A program made the position numbers and the translations under genes. From Shewanella algicola (GTDB lineage: Bacteria; Pseudomonadota; Gammaproteobacteria; Enterobacterales; Shewanellaceae), in NCBI RefSeq assembly GCF_014648035.1, contig NZ_BMQI01000016.1, positions 1-64,000 of the forward strand: a DNA stretch of 64,000 nt, written 5' to 3'. Numbering within the stretch: position 1 is the stretch's first letter; the number at the start of each line of letters is the position of its first letter. This document shows positions 19,010-26,762 of this stretch, piece by piece. The notes beneath the pieces were generated by a model, which made no database searches, was not told where the DNA came from, and worked only from the letters and a program-made list of their open reading frames with translations.

Positions 19010-19986
19010 GACAATCTCTCACGGGCTGCGAACGCATGGAAAATGGCCAGAAGTGCACCACAAACGGCCATGCCAACGCCGGCCTCGATAATTAATATCC
19101 CCAGCTGTTGTCCAAACACAGGGTCAGCGGCTAGTACTGAATAATCTAGAAATGTTCCTCCCATCAACATGCAAACCACACCCACGCCGCCATATAGCGA
19201 TGCTCCGCCTATAACCATACCCAACAGCATCCCGCGAGGTATTGCGCGCAATGCTTCGGATTCGCCTTCAAGCAGCGCGTAAAGAATTACGCCAGTGGCA
19301 ATAATTGCACCCGCTTGGAATCCTCCGCCGGGGCCATATTCGCCATGGAATTGTACATAAAGGCCAAATAACACGATAAACGGGATTAGCAGTCGGCCGA
19401 TCACTTGGGGGATCAGATGGTGGCGTAGGCCACTACTTTTTTTAATCACTGACTGCTTTTTTCGTGAAGGGCCCACACCAAGAATGAATAAAACACCGAT
19501 ACAAGCAGCGAAAACAACAAACACCTCGCCCAGCGTGTCATAACCTCGAAAGCTGCCAAGTATGGCGGTGACCACATTGGGAATATCAATATACTCAGGC
19601 GTTTTTTCTAGATACCAAGGCGCTAGATGTTGATGCACAGGGGCATCAGGATCGCCGAGCCGTGGTTTGTCGAAAGTGGCGTATATTATTAGCAATGCCA
19701 GAACGCCAACAGTACCTAGAGCGACCCACCGACCTCCAACTCGAGCTTTTTCCCGGTCACCAGTCAGCTCTAATGCACAGAGGAAGATTACCGTTGTCAC
19801 TCCAGCGCCCACCGCAGCTTCTGTTAGTGCTACATCAGCAGCGTCCAAAATAAAAAAGTTGGCCGCCATGAGTAAACTGAAAATAGATGTCAGCATTACC
19901 GCGACAAACAGGTCGTCGGTGCGCACTATAGCAATAGCGGTAATGACGAGAAGGGTCAGTAGAAATAGCGCAAAAATTAATATCAT
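19006..19986 (-). CDS. Fused MbhD-MbhE-MnhB subunit of the Mrp antiporter
   Basis: 326 residues joining three modules that are often separate. Residues about 1-75 are DUF4040/MbhD (LTEAAVGAGVTTVIF), normally part of the MrpA C-terminus. Residues about 85-172 are MbhE-like (SFRGYDTLGEVFVVF), also from the MrpA C-terminus. Residues about 190-326 are MnhB/MrpB (GEYGPGGGFQAGAI). The part of MrpA missing here is its long N-terminal antiporter domain, which the D-like genes downstream may supply. It overlaps mrpG and mrpC by four bases each. Confidence 0.88.
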   Translation of the reverse strand: MILIFALFLLTLLVITAIAIVRTDDLFVAVMLTSIFSLLMAANFFILDAADVALTEAAVGAGVTTVIFLCALELTGDREKARVGGRWVALGTVGVLALLIIYATFDKPRLGDPDAPVHQHLAPWYLEKTPEYIDIPNVVTAILGSFRGYDTLGEVFVVFAACIGVLFILGVGPSRKKQSVIKKSSGLRHHLIPQVIGRLLIPFIVLFGLYVQFHGEYGPGGGFQAGAIIATGVILYALLEGESEALRAIPRGMLLGMVIGGASLYGGVGVVCMLMGGTFLDYSVLAADPVFGQQLGILIIEAGVGMAVCGALLAIFHAFAARERLS

Positions 19987-20342
19987 TCTCCAGCCCCTTC
20001 TTTGGGTAAGTTGTTAGCCTTGGGTGCGTCGCTGGCACATCCATCGTCTGGCTTGAGACCCGATAATAGCGCGGCATTGGCCAACGCATAGGTAGCCGTT
20101 GGGCCTGTCAGCAGCAAAAACAGCATAATAGCAAACAGTTTAATTGCGGCTAGAGATAAACCGGCTTGTAGGATCATACCAACAAAAATTAAGATAGTTG
20201 CCATGGTATCAGTAAGGCTAGCGGCATGAATTCTGGTGTAAAAGTTTGGCAGACGCAGGCCGCCTATACCGCCGATTAACACGCAGCCGCCCCCGAGAAC
20301 GAGTAAAATCCAACTCAGAATATCTAACGCAAAATCAATCAT
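19983..20342 (-). CDS. mrpG: Mrp antiporter subunit G
   Basis: 119 residues, three membrane helices, with the family motif LRLPNFYTRIHAAS (about 29-42) and a following TDT. The C-terminal cytosolic tail carries the acidic segment after KPDDG. It overlaps mrpF by eight bases and the B-type gene by four. It is a small structural subunit of the complex. Confidence 0.9.
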   Translation of the reverse strand: MIDFALDILSWILLVLGGGCVLIGGIGGLRLPNFYTRIHAASLTDTMATILIFVGMILQAGLSLAAIKLFAIMLFLLLTGPTATYALANAALLSGLKPDDGCASDAPKANNLPKEGAGE

Positions 20343-20616
20343 TTTCTGCCTCGGAATCAGACTTTCTTCGGGAACGATTTTGGAAAAAATTTAATACTGC
20401 AAGAATCCCGACCATATTGATCAGGGCGTAGGCCAACGCAAGATCAAGAAAATCAGGCCGTCCGTAAAGAAATGCAATGACGGACAGTAACAACACGGTC
20501 TTGGTACCAAACACATTGACTGCCAGTACGCGATCGTAAACGCTTGGCCCTTTAAGTGCTCTCACTAGGGCCAATACCATGGTCACCAAAATGGCTATAG
20601 AGACAACAATATACAT
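20335..20616 (-). CDS. mrpF: Mrp antiporter subunit F
   Basis: 93 residues with three membrane helices. The conserved RALKGPSVYDRVLAVN and FLDLALAYALI, which includes the essential membrane aspartate of MrpF, are present. A short charged tail ends the protein. It starts three bases after the mrpE stop and overlaps mrpG. Confidence 0.9.
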   Translation of the reverse strand: MYIVVSIAILVTMVLALVRALKGPSVYDRVLAVNVFGTKTVLLLSVIAFLYGRPDFLDLALAYALINMVGILAVLNFFQNRSRRKSDSEAEND

Positions 20617-20619
20617 AAG

Positions 20620-21141
20620 TTAGCGGGGCTCCAGTGCTGCGACTCGCCGATTTGCTTCGCCTTTTTGTAATTCTTTGGCACTTTCACTGGTCAGACAATG
20701 AATCAATACTTTCCCCTTGTATAAATCTAACGTGACGGTTCCCGGAGACAGGGTAATGGAGTTGCCAAGTATAACTTGGCCCATGTCCGTTTTAGCTTCC
20801 GCTTCAAGCACAACTACGGTGGGGCTTATAGGCATTGAGGGTTTCAGGATTAGCTTGGTAACGTCCAGACTCGAAATAATAATCTCTCGAAGCAGCCACA
20901 ACCAATAGCCAGGCAGGCGAGGCATCAGTCTAAGTAAATTTGTATTATTCCTGAAAAAGCCCATACGATGCGCTAAGTAAATGCTGAGCAAGCAGGACAA
21001 AACACCCAAACTCATGACGAGTGGTTTGTAGAGTCCCGACCAGAGAAGCCAAGATATTGCTAAAATAAGCAGAAGTAGCAAAACAGACGAGAGTCTTGTT
21101 TCGCCGCGTTGAAACGTATGGCGGACTAGAGTTAAGTTCAT
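20620..21141 (-). CDS. mrpE: Mrp antiporter subunit E
   Basis: 173 residues, MnhE family. Hydrophobic segments lie around residues 20-60, and a conserved C-terminal region reads ILGNSITLSPGTVTLDL. MrpE lies at one end of the complex. The start overlaps the stop of the upstream Rap1a-domain gene in an ATGA arrangement, so the two are translationally coupled. Confidence 0.9.
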   Translation of the reverse strand: MNLTLVRHTFQRGETRLSSVLLLLLILAISWLLWSGLYKPLVMSLGVLSCLLSIYLAHRMGFFRNNTNLLRLMPRLPGYWLWLLREIIISSLDVTKLILKPSMPISPTVVVLEAEAKTDMGQVILGNSITLSPGTVTLDLYKGKVLIHCLTSESAKELQKGEANRRVAALEPR

Positions 21142-21614
21142 AGTTTGCAGGGGTAGTTTTTCAGTAAAGATTTATAGACGACTTCCATCGCAGGTGCATT
21201 TTCTTCGCTGCTATCTGTTTGGGCTGTTATATCGGCGACGATGACGTTAGCTACATCACGTAATAGCAGTGGATCTCCGAGGCAAAAACCGGCTAAGCCT
21301 GCGGCTCTAGAACGGTCTAAACGGTTAGGCATACGGGTGCGAATCGCGCGTTCCGAGAAGGTTTCTTTACTTGCTAGGGCACTTTCCGCATTTGGCATGA
21401 CTCTTGCATCGGTCGCTATTGCACCATCTATAAAGCCTTGAATATAGCGGACACAATACTGACCATCAGCGCTTTCTGGTTCAGAATTAAACAGTGCACA
21501 GTGCGATGAAAGTTCTTGAGCCGTCAGTACTTCTATTGCCTTAGCGGGTGGTACTGAGAATAATTGAATGGCCAAGAAAGCGAAAGCCATTAAGGGGAAA
21601 CTGTTTTTTGACAT
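21138..21614 (-). CDS. Secreted Rap1a/Tai-domain protein heading the Mrp operon
   Basis: 158 residues with a signal peptide (about 1-26, ending PPAKA). The mature part has the Rap1a/Tai pattern as I know it: a cysteine-containing helix YCVRYIQGFIDGA, a central FCLGDP, and a C-terminal FPC-like NYPC. Named members neutralise type VI secretion effectors, but many such domains occur with no effector nearby, as here. The position, coupled to mrpE by a four-base overlap, suggests a periplasmic partner of the antiporter. AAGGA lies five bases before ATG 21614. Domain assignment is from memory. Confidence 0.65.
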   Translation of the reverse strand: MSKNSFPLMAFAFLAIQLFSVPPAKAIEVLTAQELSSHCALFNSEPESADGQYCVRYIQGFIDGAIATDARVMPNAESALASKETFSERAIRTRMPNRLDRSRAAGLAGFCLGDPLLLRDVANVIVADITAQTDSSEENAPAMEVVYKSLLKNYPCKL

Positions 21615-22008
21615 AAAAATCCTTTTTTTCTAATGATTTAACTTTATACAATTAATCATAGTATTAAAAGTTTAGTTTAGTTTAGTTTTTTTTATCAATA
21701 AAAAATTGATGATGTATTTTGAGAGAAAACATTAGATGAGAGAAAGTACATTCGGGAGTCATAAGGTAAGTTCAATTAGGACATTATTGGCCGCAGGGCA
21801 TATCTTAAGTCAACGCCGATATTTTTACTGCGTAGTTCTAAATGGCCACTGAACAATGGGAGGTAACAAACAAGCTACCAACAAGGTTCGTTATGCAAAC
21901 CATTTAAAAATTCATCGCGAATAAGCGACTAATGTTGAACTCGTTTTCGCTTAGCTACACTAACTATTACATACTTCAAAGCGGAGCCATTAGCAAAAAG
22001 GATTTTGA
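21615..22008. other. Promoter region of the Mrp operon and non-coding gap
   Basis: 394 bases, very AT-rich next to the Mrp operon. On the minus strand it holds a run of TTTAG-type repeats (about 21667-21690, seen as GTTTAGTTTAGTTTAG on the plus strand) and TATAAAG-like sequence near 21645. The right part shows no gene that I can support. Confidence 0.45.
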
Positions 22009-22443
22009 ATGCAAAAGAATAGTTTACTCGTTATCGCAGGTTGCTTAAGTCTCTTTGCTGCCTTACTACACATCAGTTGTATATTTGGCGGCCCAGACTG
22101 GTATAGCTTCTTTGGTGCTGGTGAAAACATGGCTCAAATGGCTGCTGCCGGTGATACGTATCCCACCATTGTCACATTAATTATCGCAGCTATGCTTTGT
22201 GTTTGGGGGCTTTACGCATTTTCGGGCGCGGGTTTAATTGTTAAGCTACCGCTTCTAAAAACATGTTTAGTGTTAATCACTGCTGTATATCTCATTCGTG
22301 GTTTGGCGGGGTTAATTGTGCCTTTTTTCACGTCAGCCCCCGAGATCCATCAAAACTCTATGGCTTTTTGGTTGGTGAGGTCAATCGTTTGTTGCATCTA
22401 TGGTATTTACTATTTACTTGGAACAAGGCAGTTATGGCGGTAG
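22009..22443 (+). CDS. Small four-helix membrane protein of unknown function
   Basis: 144 residues with four predicted membrane segments (about 6-27, 50-72, 80-105 and 115-137). The first has FAALLHISCIFGGPDWYSFFGAG, a pattern I associate with small conserved membrane proteins of unassigned role. A ribosome binding site AAAAAGG precedes ATG 22009. It is immediately upstream of a broken Nudix gene. Confidence 0.65.
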   Translation: MQKNSLLVIAGCLSLFAALLHISCIFGGPDWYSFFGAGENMAQMAAAGDTYPTIVTLIIAAMLCVWGLYAFSGAGLIVKLPLLKTCLVLITAVYLIRGLAGLIVPFFTSAPEIHQNSMAFWLVRSIVCCIYGIYYLLGTRQLWR

Positions 22444-22491
22444 TTTTCCAAGACCAAATATCAAGGTTCTATTTATAATAGGAAAACCATC

Positions 22492-22896
22492 ATGGCTTTT
22501 AACGATTAATTTAGACCCAGCTCCCATGCCGTAATCACTAATGACGATGGTCAAGTGTTGTTATTAAAAGCCAATTATGGTGACAAGCATTGGGGCTTGC
22601 CGGGTGGCGGACTTGATCCTAATGAAACCATTCATCAGGCATTACTGCGAGAGTGCAAAGAATAGTTAGGTTGTTTGGTGAAGGTGAACTATTTATCTGG
22701 GGGGTATTTTCACTCTGCTTATCAATCGCAAGCGTTTATCTTTCGCTGTGAATTACCAGAGTCAGCTCAAATAATGTTAAGTAATGAGCACAGTGACTAT
22801 GCATTCTTCGTTATTGCCGACCTGTCTGCGGTGCAGCAACAACGAATTAACGATTGCCTAACCTTTAATGGTCAGGTTTTCAGTGCAGCTTTTTAA
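22492..22896 (+). pseudogene. Nudix hydrolase pseudogene with two in-frame stop codons
   Basis: Reading one frame from ATG 22492 gives a good Nudix protein: SSHAVITNDDGQVLLLKA, then HWGLPGGGLDPNETIHQALL and RECKE-stop-LG. Two codons are stops: TAA at 22507-22509 (codon 6) and TAG at 22663-22665 (codon 58). The second replaces one of the metal-binding glutamates of the Nudix box, so read-through would not obviously restore activity. No frameshift is needed, which points to recent decay by point mutation. The last 39 bases overlap the convergent oxidoreductase gene. Confidence 0.85.
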
Positions 22897-23880
22897 AGCC
22901 GCTTGATGCCAAGTGGTTAACATGCTCATAATATCGTGCGAATCTTGCAATTGTGCTAATGGTCTTGCCACTGTGTGTTGCTTACTGTCTAGCGCCGCTA
23001 GCACCGCTTCTACCTGGTAGTAAAAACCATTGCCTTTGGCTTCAACATTAACAATGTCAGCATCTTGCTCATATAACCTTACTGAAAAATGATTGCCTTG
23101 AGCTTCTGGTAACCAGGGATTTGAGGTGAACTCAATACTTCCTAAGCTGCCTAAAATGGTAAACCCTGCGTGTAAGCCATAATCTTCTGCTGTGTGTAAA
23201 TGACATTGCACGCCGTTTGCATAAGTCACAATAGCCGTAGATTCACAAATATTGCCATCTTGTCCGCGTCGGCCTGTTGCTTGCAGTTGATATTGTTGGC
23301 TGACGCTATTACCAAATTGTTGCTGCATGACTAATTGCATTAATGATGCAGGGTAACAACCAAGGTTAAACAATGCGCCAAGACTGGCCGGATTAACAAA
23401 TTGGCTGATAGCCGCACAATATTGGCCACGAATACTTTTTACGTCGCCAATGACGCCAGATGCTAGCGTTTGACTTAACTGCTGCATAAAAGGATGCGCA
23501 AGATACATTAGCCCTTCTAAAAAGAACACCTGGTTTTGCTTAACCGCATCAAGGCTGGCAATGGTTGATGGCATATCGACCGACAGGGACTTCTCACATA
23601 AAATAGCTTTACCCGCATTGGCCGCTTTAATGACATATTCGTGGTGCAAATGATTCGGCAGGGCAATATAAATCACATCCACCAATGGATCGTTAATTAA
23701 TGCATCGAAATCAGTAAATTGATGTGCGATGTTATATTGCGTTGCAAACTCAGCTAACGTTGTGGTGTTACGGCCTGCAACTGCATATATCTGACTTTGG
23801 CCTTGGGCTTTTATCGCATCTACCATTACACCAGAAATGAAGCTGGTGCCTAAAATACCCCAATTAATCATTTTACTCAT
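22858..23880 (-). CDS. Gfo/Idh/MocA-family NAD(P)-dependent oxidoreductase
   Basis: 340 residues. The N-terminal Rossmann fold has GILGTSFIS (about residues 8-16), and the family motif CEKSLSVD contains the catalytic lysine (EKP in most members, EKS here). The C-terminal alpha/beta domain follows. The substrate, probably a sugar or polyol derivative, cannot be read from the sequence. GAGGAG lies six bases before ATG 23880, within the end of the upstream gene, so it is co-transcribed with the monooxygenase-like gene. Both diverge from a LysR regulator. Confidence 0.85.
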   Translation of the reverse strand: MSKMINWGILGTSFISGVMVDAIKAQGQSQIYAVAGRNTTTLAEFATQYNIAHQFTDFDALINDPLVDVIYIALPNHLHHEYVIKAANAGKAILCEKSLSVDMPSTIASLDAVKQNQVFFLEGLMYLAHPFMQQLSQTLASGVIGDVKSIRGQYCAAISQFVNPASLGALFNLGCYPASLMQLVMQQQFGNSVSQQYQLQATGRRGQDGNICESTAIVTYANGVQCHLHTAEDYGLHAGFTILGSLGSIEFTSNPWLPEAQGNHFSVRLYEQDADIVNVEAKGNGFYYQVEAVLAALDSKQHTVARPLAQLQDSHDIMSMLTTWHQAALKSCTENLTIKG

Positions 23881-23883
23881 TGG

Positions 23884-24198
23884 TTACTCCTCGGTGGCTA
23901 GGTGTTGATAGTCAAAGGCTTGTTTGAGTTCGGTGAGCCCCGCTTTAATAAAGGCTTGAGTGTGAGGTGCAGCAAAATGGGTATCAAAGGCGGCTTGATC
24001 ATCATAACGCTCCCAAAACACAAATTGCTTAGGGTGAGTTTTATGTTGAGTTGCCATGGCAAGTGAGCAGCCGGGTTCGCTATTCATGTCGGCGCAAAAT
24101 TGACGGATTGCAGCAAGGCCCTGGGCTAACGGTACGTCATCTTTTATGTGAATTTCAGCGGTGATAAATATGCCTGCTTGATCTAATTTGTAATCCAT
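23884..24198 (-). CDS. ABM-domain (antibiotic biosynthesis monooxygenase-like) protein
   Basis: 104 residues, a small dimeric alpha/beta barrel. FVFWERYDDQAAFDTHFAAPH is the typical ABM segment. Such proteins include quinol monooxygenase YgiN and autoinducer-processing LsrG; the exact function is not clear here. It is the first gene of a pair with the oxidoreductase (three-base gap) and has AGGAG six bases upstream of its ATG. Confidence 0.8.
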   Translation of the reverse strand: MDYKLDQAGIFITAEIHIKDDVPLAQGLAAIRQFCADMNSEPGCSLAMATQHKTHPKQFVFWERYDDQAAFDTHFAAPHTQAFIKAGLTELKQAFDYQHLATEE

Positions 24199-24285
24199 AA
24201 CAACTCCTCAATAATGATGGCTCATCGTAAACCAGTTTTCTTAAAATCAACATCAATCAATGGCGTTTACAGAAAACACTATAGG

Positions 24286-24325
24286 TTTATAATCTTTGGT
24301 ATTAATTTATAATCATTGGCATAAA
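24286..24325. repeat. Tandem 20-base direct repeats, likely regulator binding sites
   Basis: Two adjoining copies, 24286-24305 and 24306-24325, agree at 17 of 20 positions (TTTATAATC, then TTGG, then AT). A partial third copy, AATCAATGGC, lies at 24255-24264. They sit between the LysR gene and the divergent ABM gene, directly before the LysR ribosome binding site. A two-turn period would place bound proteins on one face of the helix. Confidence 0.7.
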
Positions 24326-24340
24326 TGATTGAGGGGCACT

Positions 24341-25216
24341 ATGGATAAATTAACCGCGATGCAAGTGTTTAGCTGCGTAGCTGAGCAGGGTAATTATGCT
24401 GCGGCGGCGCATCAGTTTAATATTAGCCGCACTATGGTGGGCAAGCACATCAATCAGTTAGAAGGCTATTTAGGCGTTAAGCTAATCAATCGCACCACAC
24501 GTCAGCAAGCATTAAGTGAGTCTGGCCAATTATATTATCAAGAATGTAAAACTATTTTGGCAGCCATTACTGCCGCTGAAAATACCTTACAAAATATGAC
24601 GGGCACGATTAGCGGCAGCATTAAGATTAATGCACCAGTGAGTTTTGGTAATACGGTACTGGCACCCATTGTGAATCGTTTTTTATTAACTTATCCGCAA
24701 GTCGATGTTGATTTACGTTTAGACAATAACCTTGTCGACCCGATGTTAGACAGTGTTGATATTTTGGTGCGCATTGGTGAGCTTGAAGATTCTGCGTTAA
24801 TTGGTCGGCATATTATGGATTATCACATGCAATTTTGTGCATCCCCTGAATATTTAGCCAATCATCCAGCAATTACAACTAATACTGATTTACATACACA
24901 TCCATGCCTTGGGTTTAGTTATTCGAGCAATGGTTCATTGTCAGTGGCCCATCAACAAATATTTGGTAAACGGGATTTTAGGTTGTCGTCAAACAGTGGG
25001 GTAGTACTGACACAAGCTGCCATTGATGGGTTGGGTGTGGTGTTACAACCTAGTATTGTGGTCAAACAGGCAATAGAGGATGGCTTCTTGGTTAATATTA
25101 CGAGTTTAACCCCACCAGAAGCCATGCCGATTCATTTATTGTATAAAGATAAAAATTTGCCGTTAAAAACGCGTTCATTAATCACGTTTATTGTTGAGCA
25201 GCTTGCTGAGCAATAA
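24341..25216 (+). CDS. LysR-family transcriptional regulator
   Basis: 291 residues from ATG 24341, with GAGGGG just upstream; a TTG at 24329 is not needed. The N-terminal helix-turn-helix (about residues 15-55, YAAAAHQFNISRTMVGKHIN) is followed by a LysR substrate-binding domain. It diverges from the ABM and Gfo/Idh/MocA genes, which are its most likely targets, with tandem repeats between them. The effector is unknown. It converges with the CBS gene, leaving five bases between stops. Confidence 0.88.
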   Translation: MDKLTAMQVFSCVAEQGNYAAAAHQFNISRTMVGKHINQLEGYLGVKLINRTTRQQALSESGQLYYQECKTILAAITAAENTLQNMTGTISGSIKINAPVSFGNTVLAPIVNRFLLTYPQVDVDLRLDNNLVDPMLDSVDILVRIGELEDSALIGRHIMDYHMQFCASPEYLANHPAITTNTDLHTHPCLGFSYSSNGSLSVAHQQIFGKRDFRLSSNSGVVLTQAAIDGLGVVLQPSIVVKQAIEDGFLVNITSLTPPEAMPIHLLYKDKNLPLKTRSLITFIVEQLAEQ

Positions 25217-25221
25217 GTTTT

Positions 25222-25623
25222 TTAAGACTTAATCATGCCTTTAAGAACAATATCCTTATAGGTTACAAAGCCCAAAATACTTCCGGACTCTACTACTGGA
25301 GCTTTATTAACATTAAAGCGTTCAAATAACCTTGCGGTATAGCGAACATCCATATCGGCAGGTACAGAAAATACCGGTTTTATCATAATCTCATAAATAT
25401 TGGTGCGCTCTGGCGACTTGTCTTTTGCCAGCACTTTTCGGGCAATATCACTCATTAAAACCATGCCGTATTCGTCATGTTCGTTGCGTTTATCGACCAC
25501 CAAAATACTGATATTTTTGGTCACGGCAACTTGAATAGCCTCCGCAACTGTATGCATACCGTCCACCATGGCGTAACGGTTATTCATCACATCGCGGTTA
25601 AGGGTAGGGGCTGACTTTGTCAT
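25222..25623 (-). CDS. CBS-domain protein of the DUF1538 operon
   Basis: 133 residues, essentially one pair of CBS motifs (about 12-70 and 75-131). CBS pairs usually bind adenine nucleotides and act as regulatory modules. It is last in a four-gene operon and overlaps the P-II-like gene by four bases, which suggests regulation of the DUF1538 transport proteins by nucleotide level. Confidence 0.82.
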   Translation of the reverse strand: MTKSAPTLNRDVMNNRYAMVDGMHTVAEAIQVAVTKNISILVVDKRNEHDEYGMVLMSDIARKVLAKDKSPERTNIYEIMIKPVFSVPADMDVRYTARLFERFNVNKAPVVESGSILGFVTYKDIVLKGMIKS

Positions 25624-25970
25624 ATTTGGTCCTCAATGTCTTTAGTTAACTTTTCTACCTGATGAGCCACACCTACGGCATCTTCAACATCAATTTGAAT
25701 CGCAATACCTTTACCTGAGTTGGTATCAAATTCACCCACTTTGGCAATGGTTTCTAAAATACAGCGACACATATGCTCTTCAACCAACCATAAAATCACA
25801 TCGCGCTGTACATCTAAGGTAAGGCCCATAAAGGTTTTCTTTTTTTCTAAGCCTTCACCACGAGCATGATTAATGACAGTGGCGCCAGTGGCTCCAGCAA
25901 AACGCGCGGCATCGAGCACTTCGTCGGTACAGTCTTCGTCGACAAAAGCGACAATTAATTTAAAGCGCAT
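25620..25970 (-). CDS. P-II-like signalling protein
   Basis: 116 residues with the P-II ferredoxin-like fold pattern: FKLIVAFVDEDCTDEVLDAAR at the start, ATGATVINHARGEG near residue 30, and a C-terminal strand GKGIAIQIDV. It is not GlnB or GlnK: the T-loop tyrosine region is replaced by a lysine-rich stretch (EKKKTF). P-II-like proteins often control membrane transporters encoded beside them, which fits its place three bases after a DUF1538 gene. Confidence 0.75.
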   Translation of the reverse strand: MRFKLIVAFVDEDCTDEVLDAARFAGATGATVINHARGEGLEKKKTFMGLTLDVQRDVILWLVEEHMCRCILETIAKVGEFDTNSGKGIAIQIDVEDAVGVAHQVEKLTKDIEDQI

Positions 25971-25973
25971 AGA

Positions 25974-26741
25974 TTACTCCTTAATCGCTTTTCGTTTGGA
26001 TAAATAGTCAACGATTTGGGCATAACCCATTACGGTGATCATCGGAAATAAACTGGCAAAGGCGATTAAGCCAAAGCCGTCAATGAGTGGGTTTCGCCCT
26101 TCAACGTTGGTGGCAAGCCCAAGACCTAGTGCGGCAACCAAAGGAACGGTTACAGTGGATGTGGTCACGCCGCCTGAGTCATATGCCAGAGGTACGATCA
26201 TTTTAGGGGCATAAAAGGTTTGGATAACCACGATGACGTAACCGGCCATAATGTAGTAGTGGATGGGATCGCCAACCACAATACGAAAGCAGCCTAAGGT
26301 AATCCCAATAGCGACACCCAATGCGACCGAAATGCGTAAACCTTGAATACCAATGGTGCCAGCAGATACTTGATTCGCTTTAATCGCTACCGCAATCAGT
26401 GACGGTTCGGCAATGGTGGTACTAAAACCAATCGCGGCGGCAAACACATATACCCAAAAATAATCCTGCCAAATAAACGGTGCTTTGCTGCCATCGGGGT
26501 GTAAAAACTCGCTGGTGGTTAATTGGTTTGCCATACTTTCGCCAATGGGAAACAGTGCGAGTTGTAAACCGACTAAGAAAAAGGTTAACCCTATAATCAC
26601 GTAGACAAAACCCAGTAACACTTTGCGCCATTGGGTGACAGGGCGTTTGAGTACGCCAAGTTGAAAGCCAAATAAAATCACTGCAATAGGGATGACATCA
26701 CGGGCAGTGAGCAAAAATGTGCTAATCAGCTCAGTAAACAA
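25974..26741 (-). CDS. DUF1538 membrane protein, second copy
   Basis: 255 residues with about seven membrane helices. The family hallmark GGVTTSTVTVPLVAALGLG lies near residue 190 and is shared with the paralogue upstream. A DUF1538 pair named UmpA/UmpB in Halomonas has been described as a two-component Na+(K+)/H+ antiporter, so this gene and its partner may form a heteromeric cation/proton antiporter. Confidence 0.82.
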   Translation of the reverse strand: MFTELISTFLLTARDVIPIAVILFGFQLGVLKRPVTQWRKVLLGFVYVIIGLTFFLVGLQLALFPIGESMANQLTTSEFLHPDGSKAPFIWQDYFWVYVFAAAIGFSTTIAEPSLIAVAIKANQVSAGTIGIQGLRISVALGVAIGITLGCFRIVVGDPIHYYIMAGYVIVVIQTFYAPKMIVPLAYDSGGVTTSTVTVPLVAALGLGLATNVEGRNPLIDGFGLIAFASLFPMITVMGYAQIVDYLSKRKAIKE

Positions 26742-26762
26742 ATTGGCTCCTTATCGCACGCA

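Noticed and set aside
21138..21614. Type VI secretion immunity gene with a nearby effector
   Set aside because: No effector, Hcp, VgrG or PAAR gene lies in the window, so an immunity role is not supported by context.
21830..22000. Possible integron attC-like or gene-cassette remnant before the small membrane protein gene
   Set aside because: The core sites and imperfect stem of an attC site could not be found; no integrase or cassette array is near.
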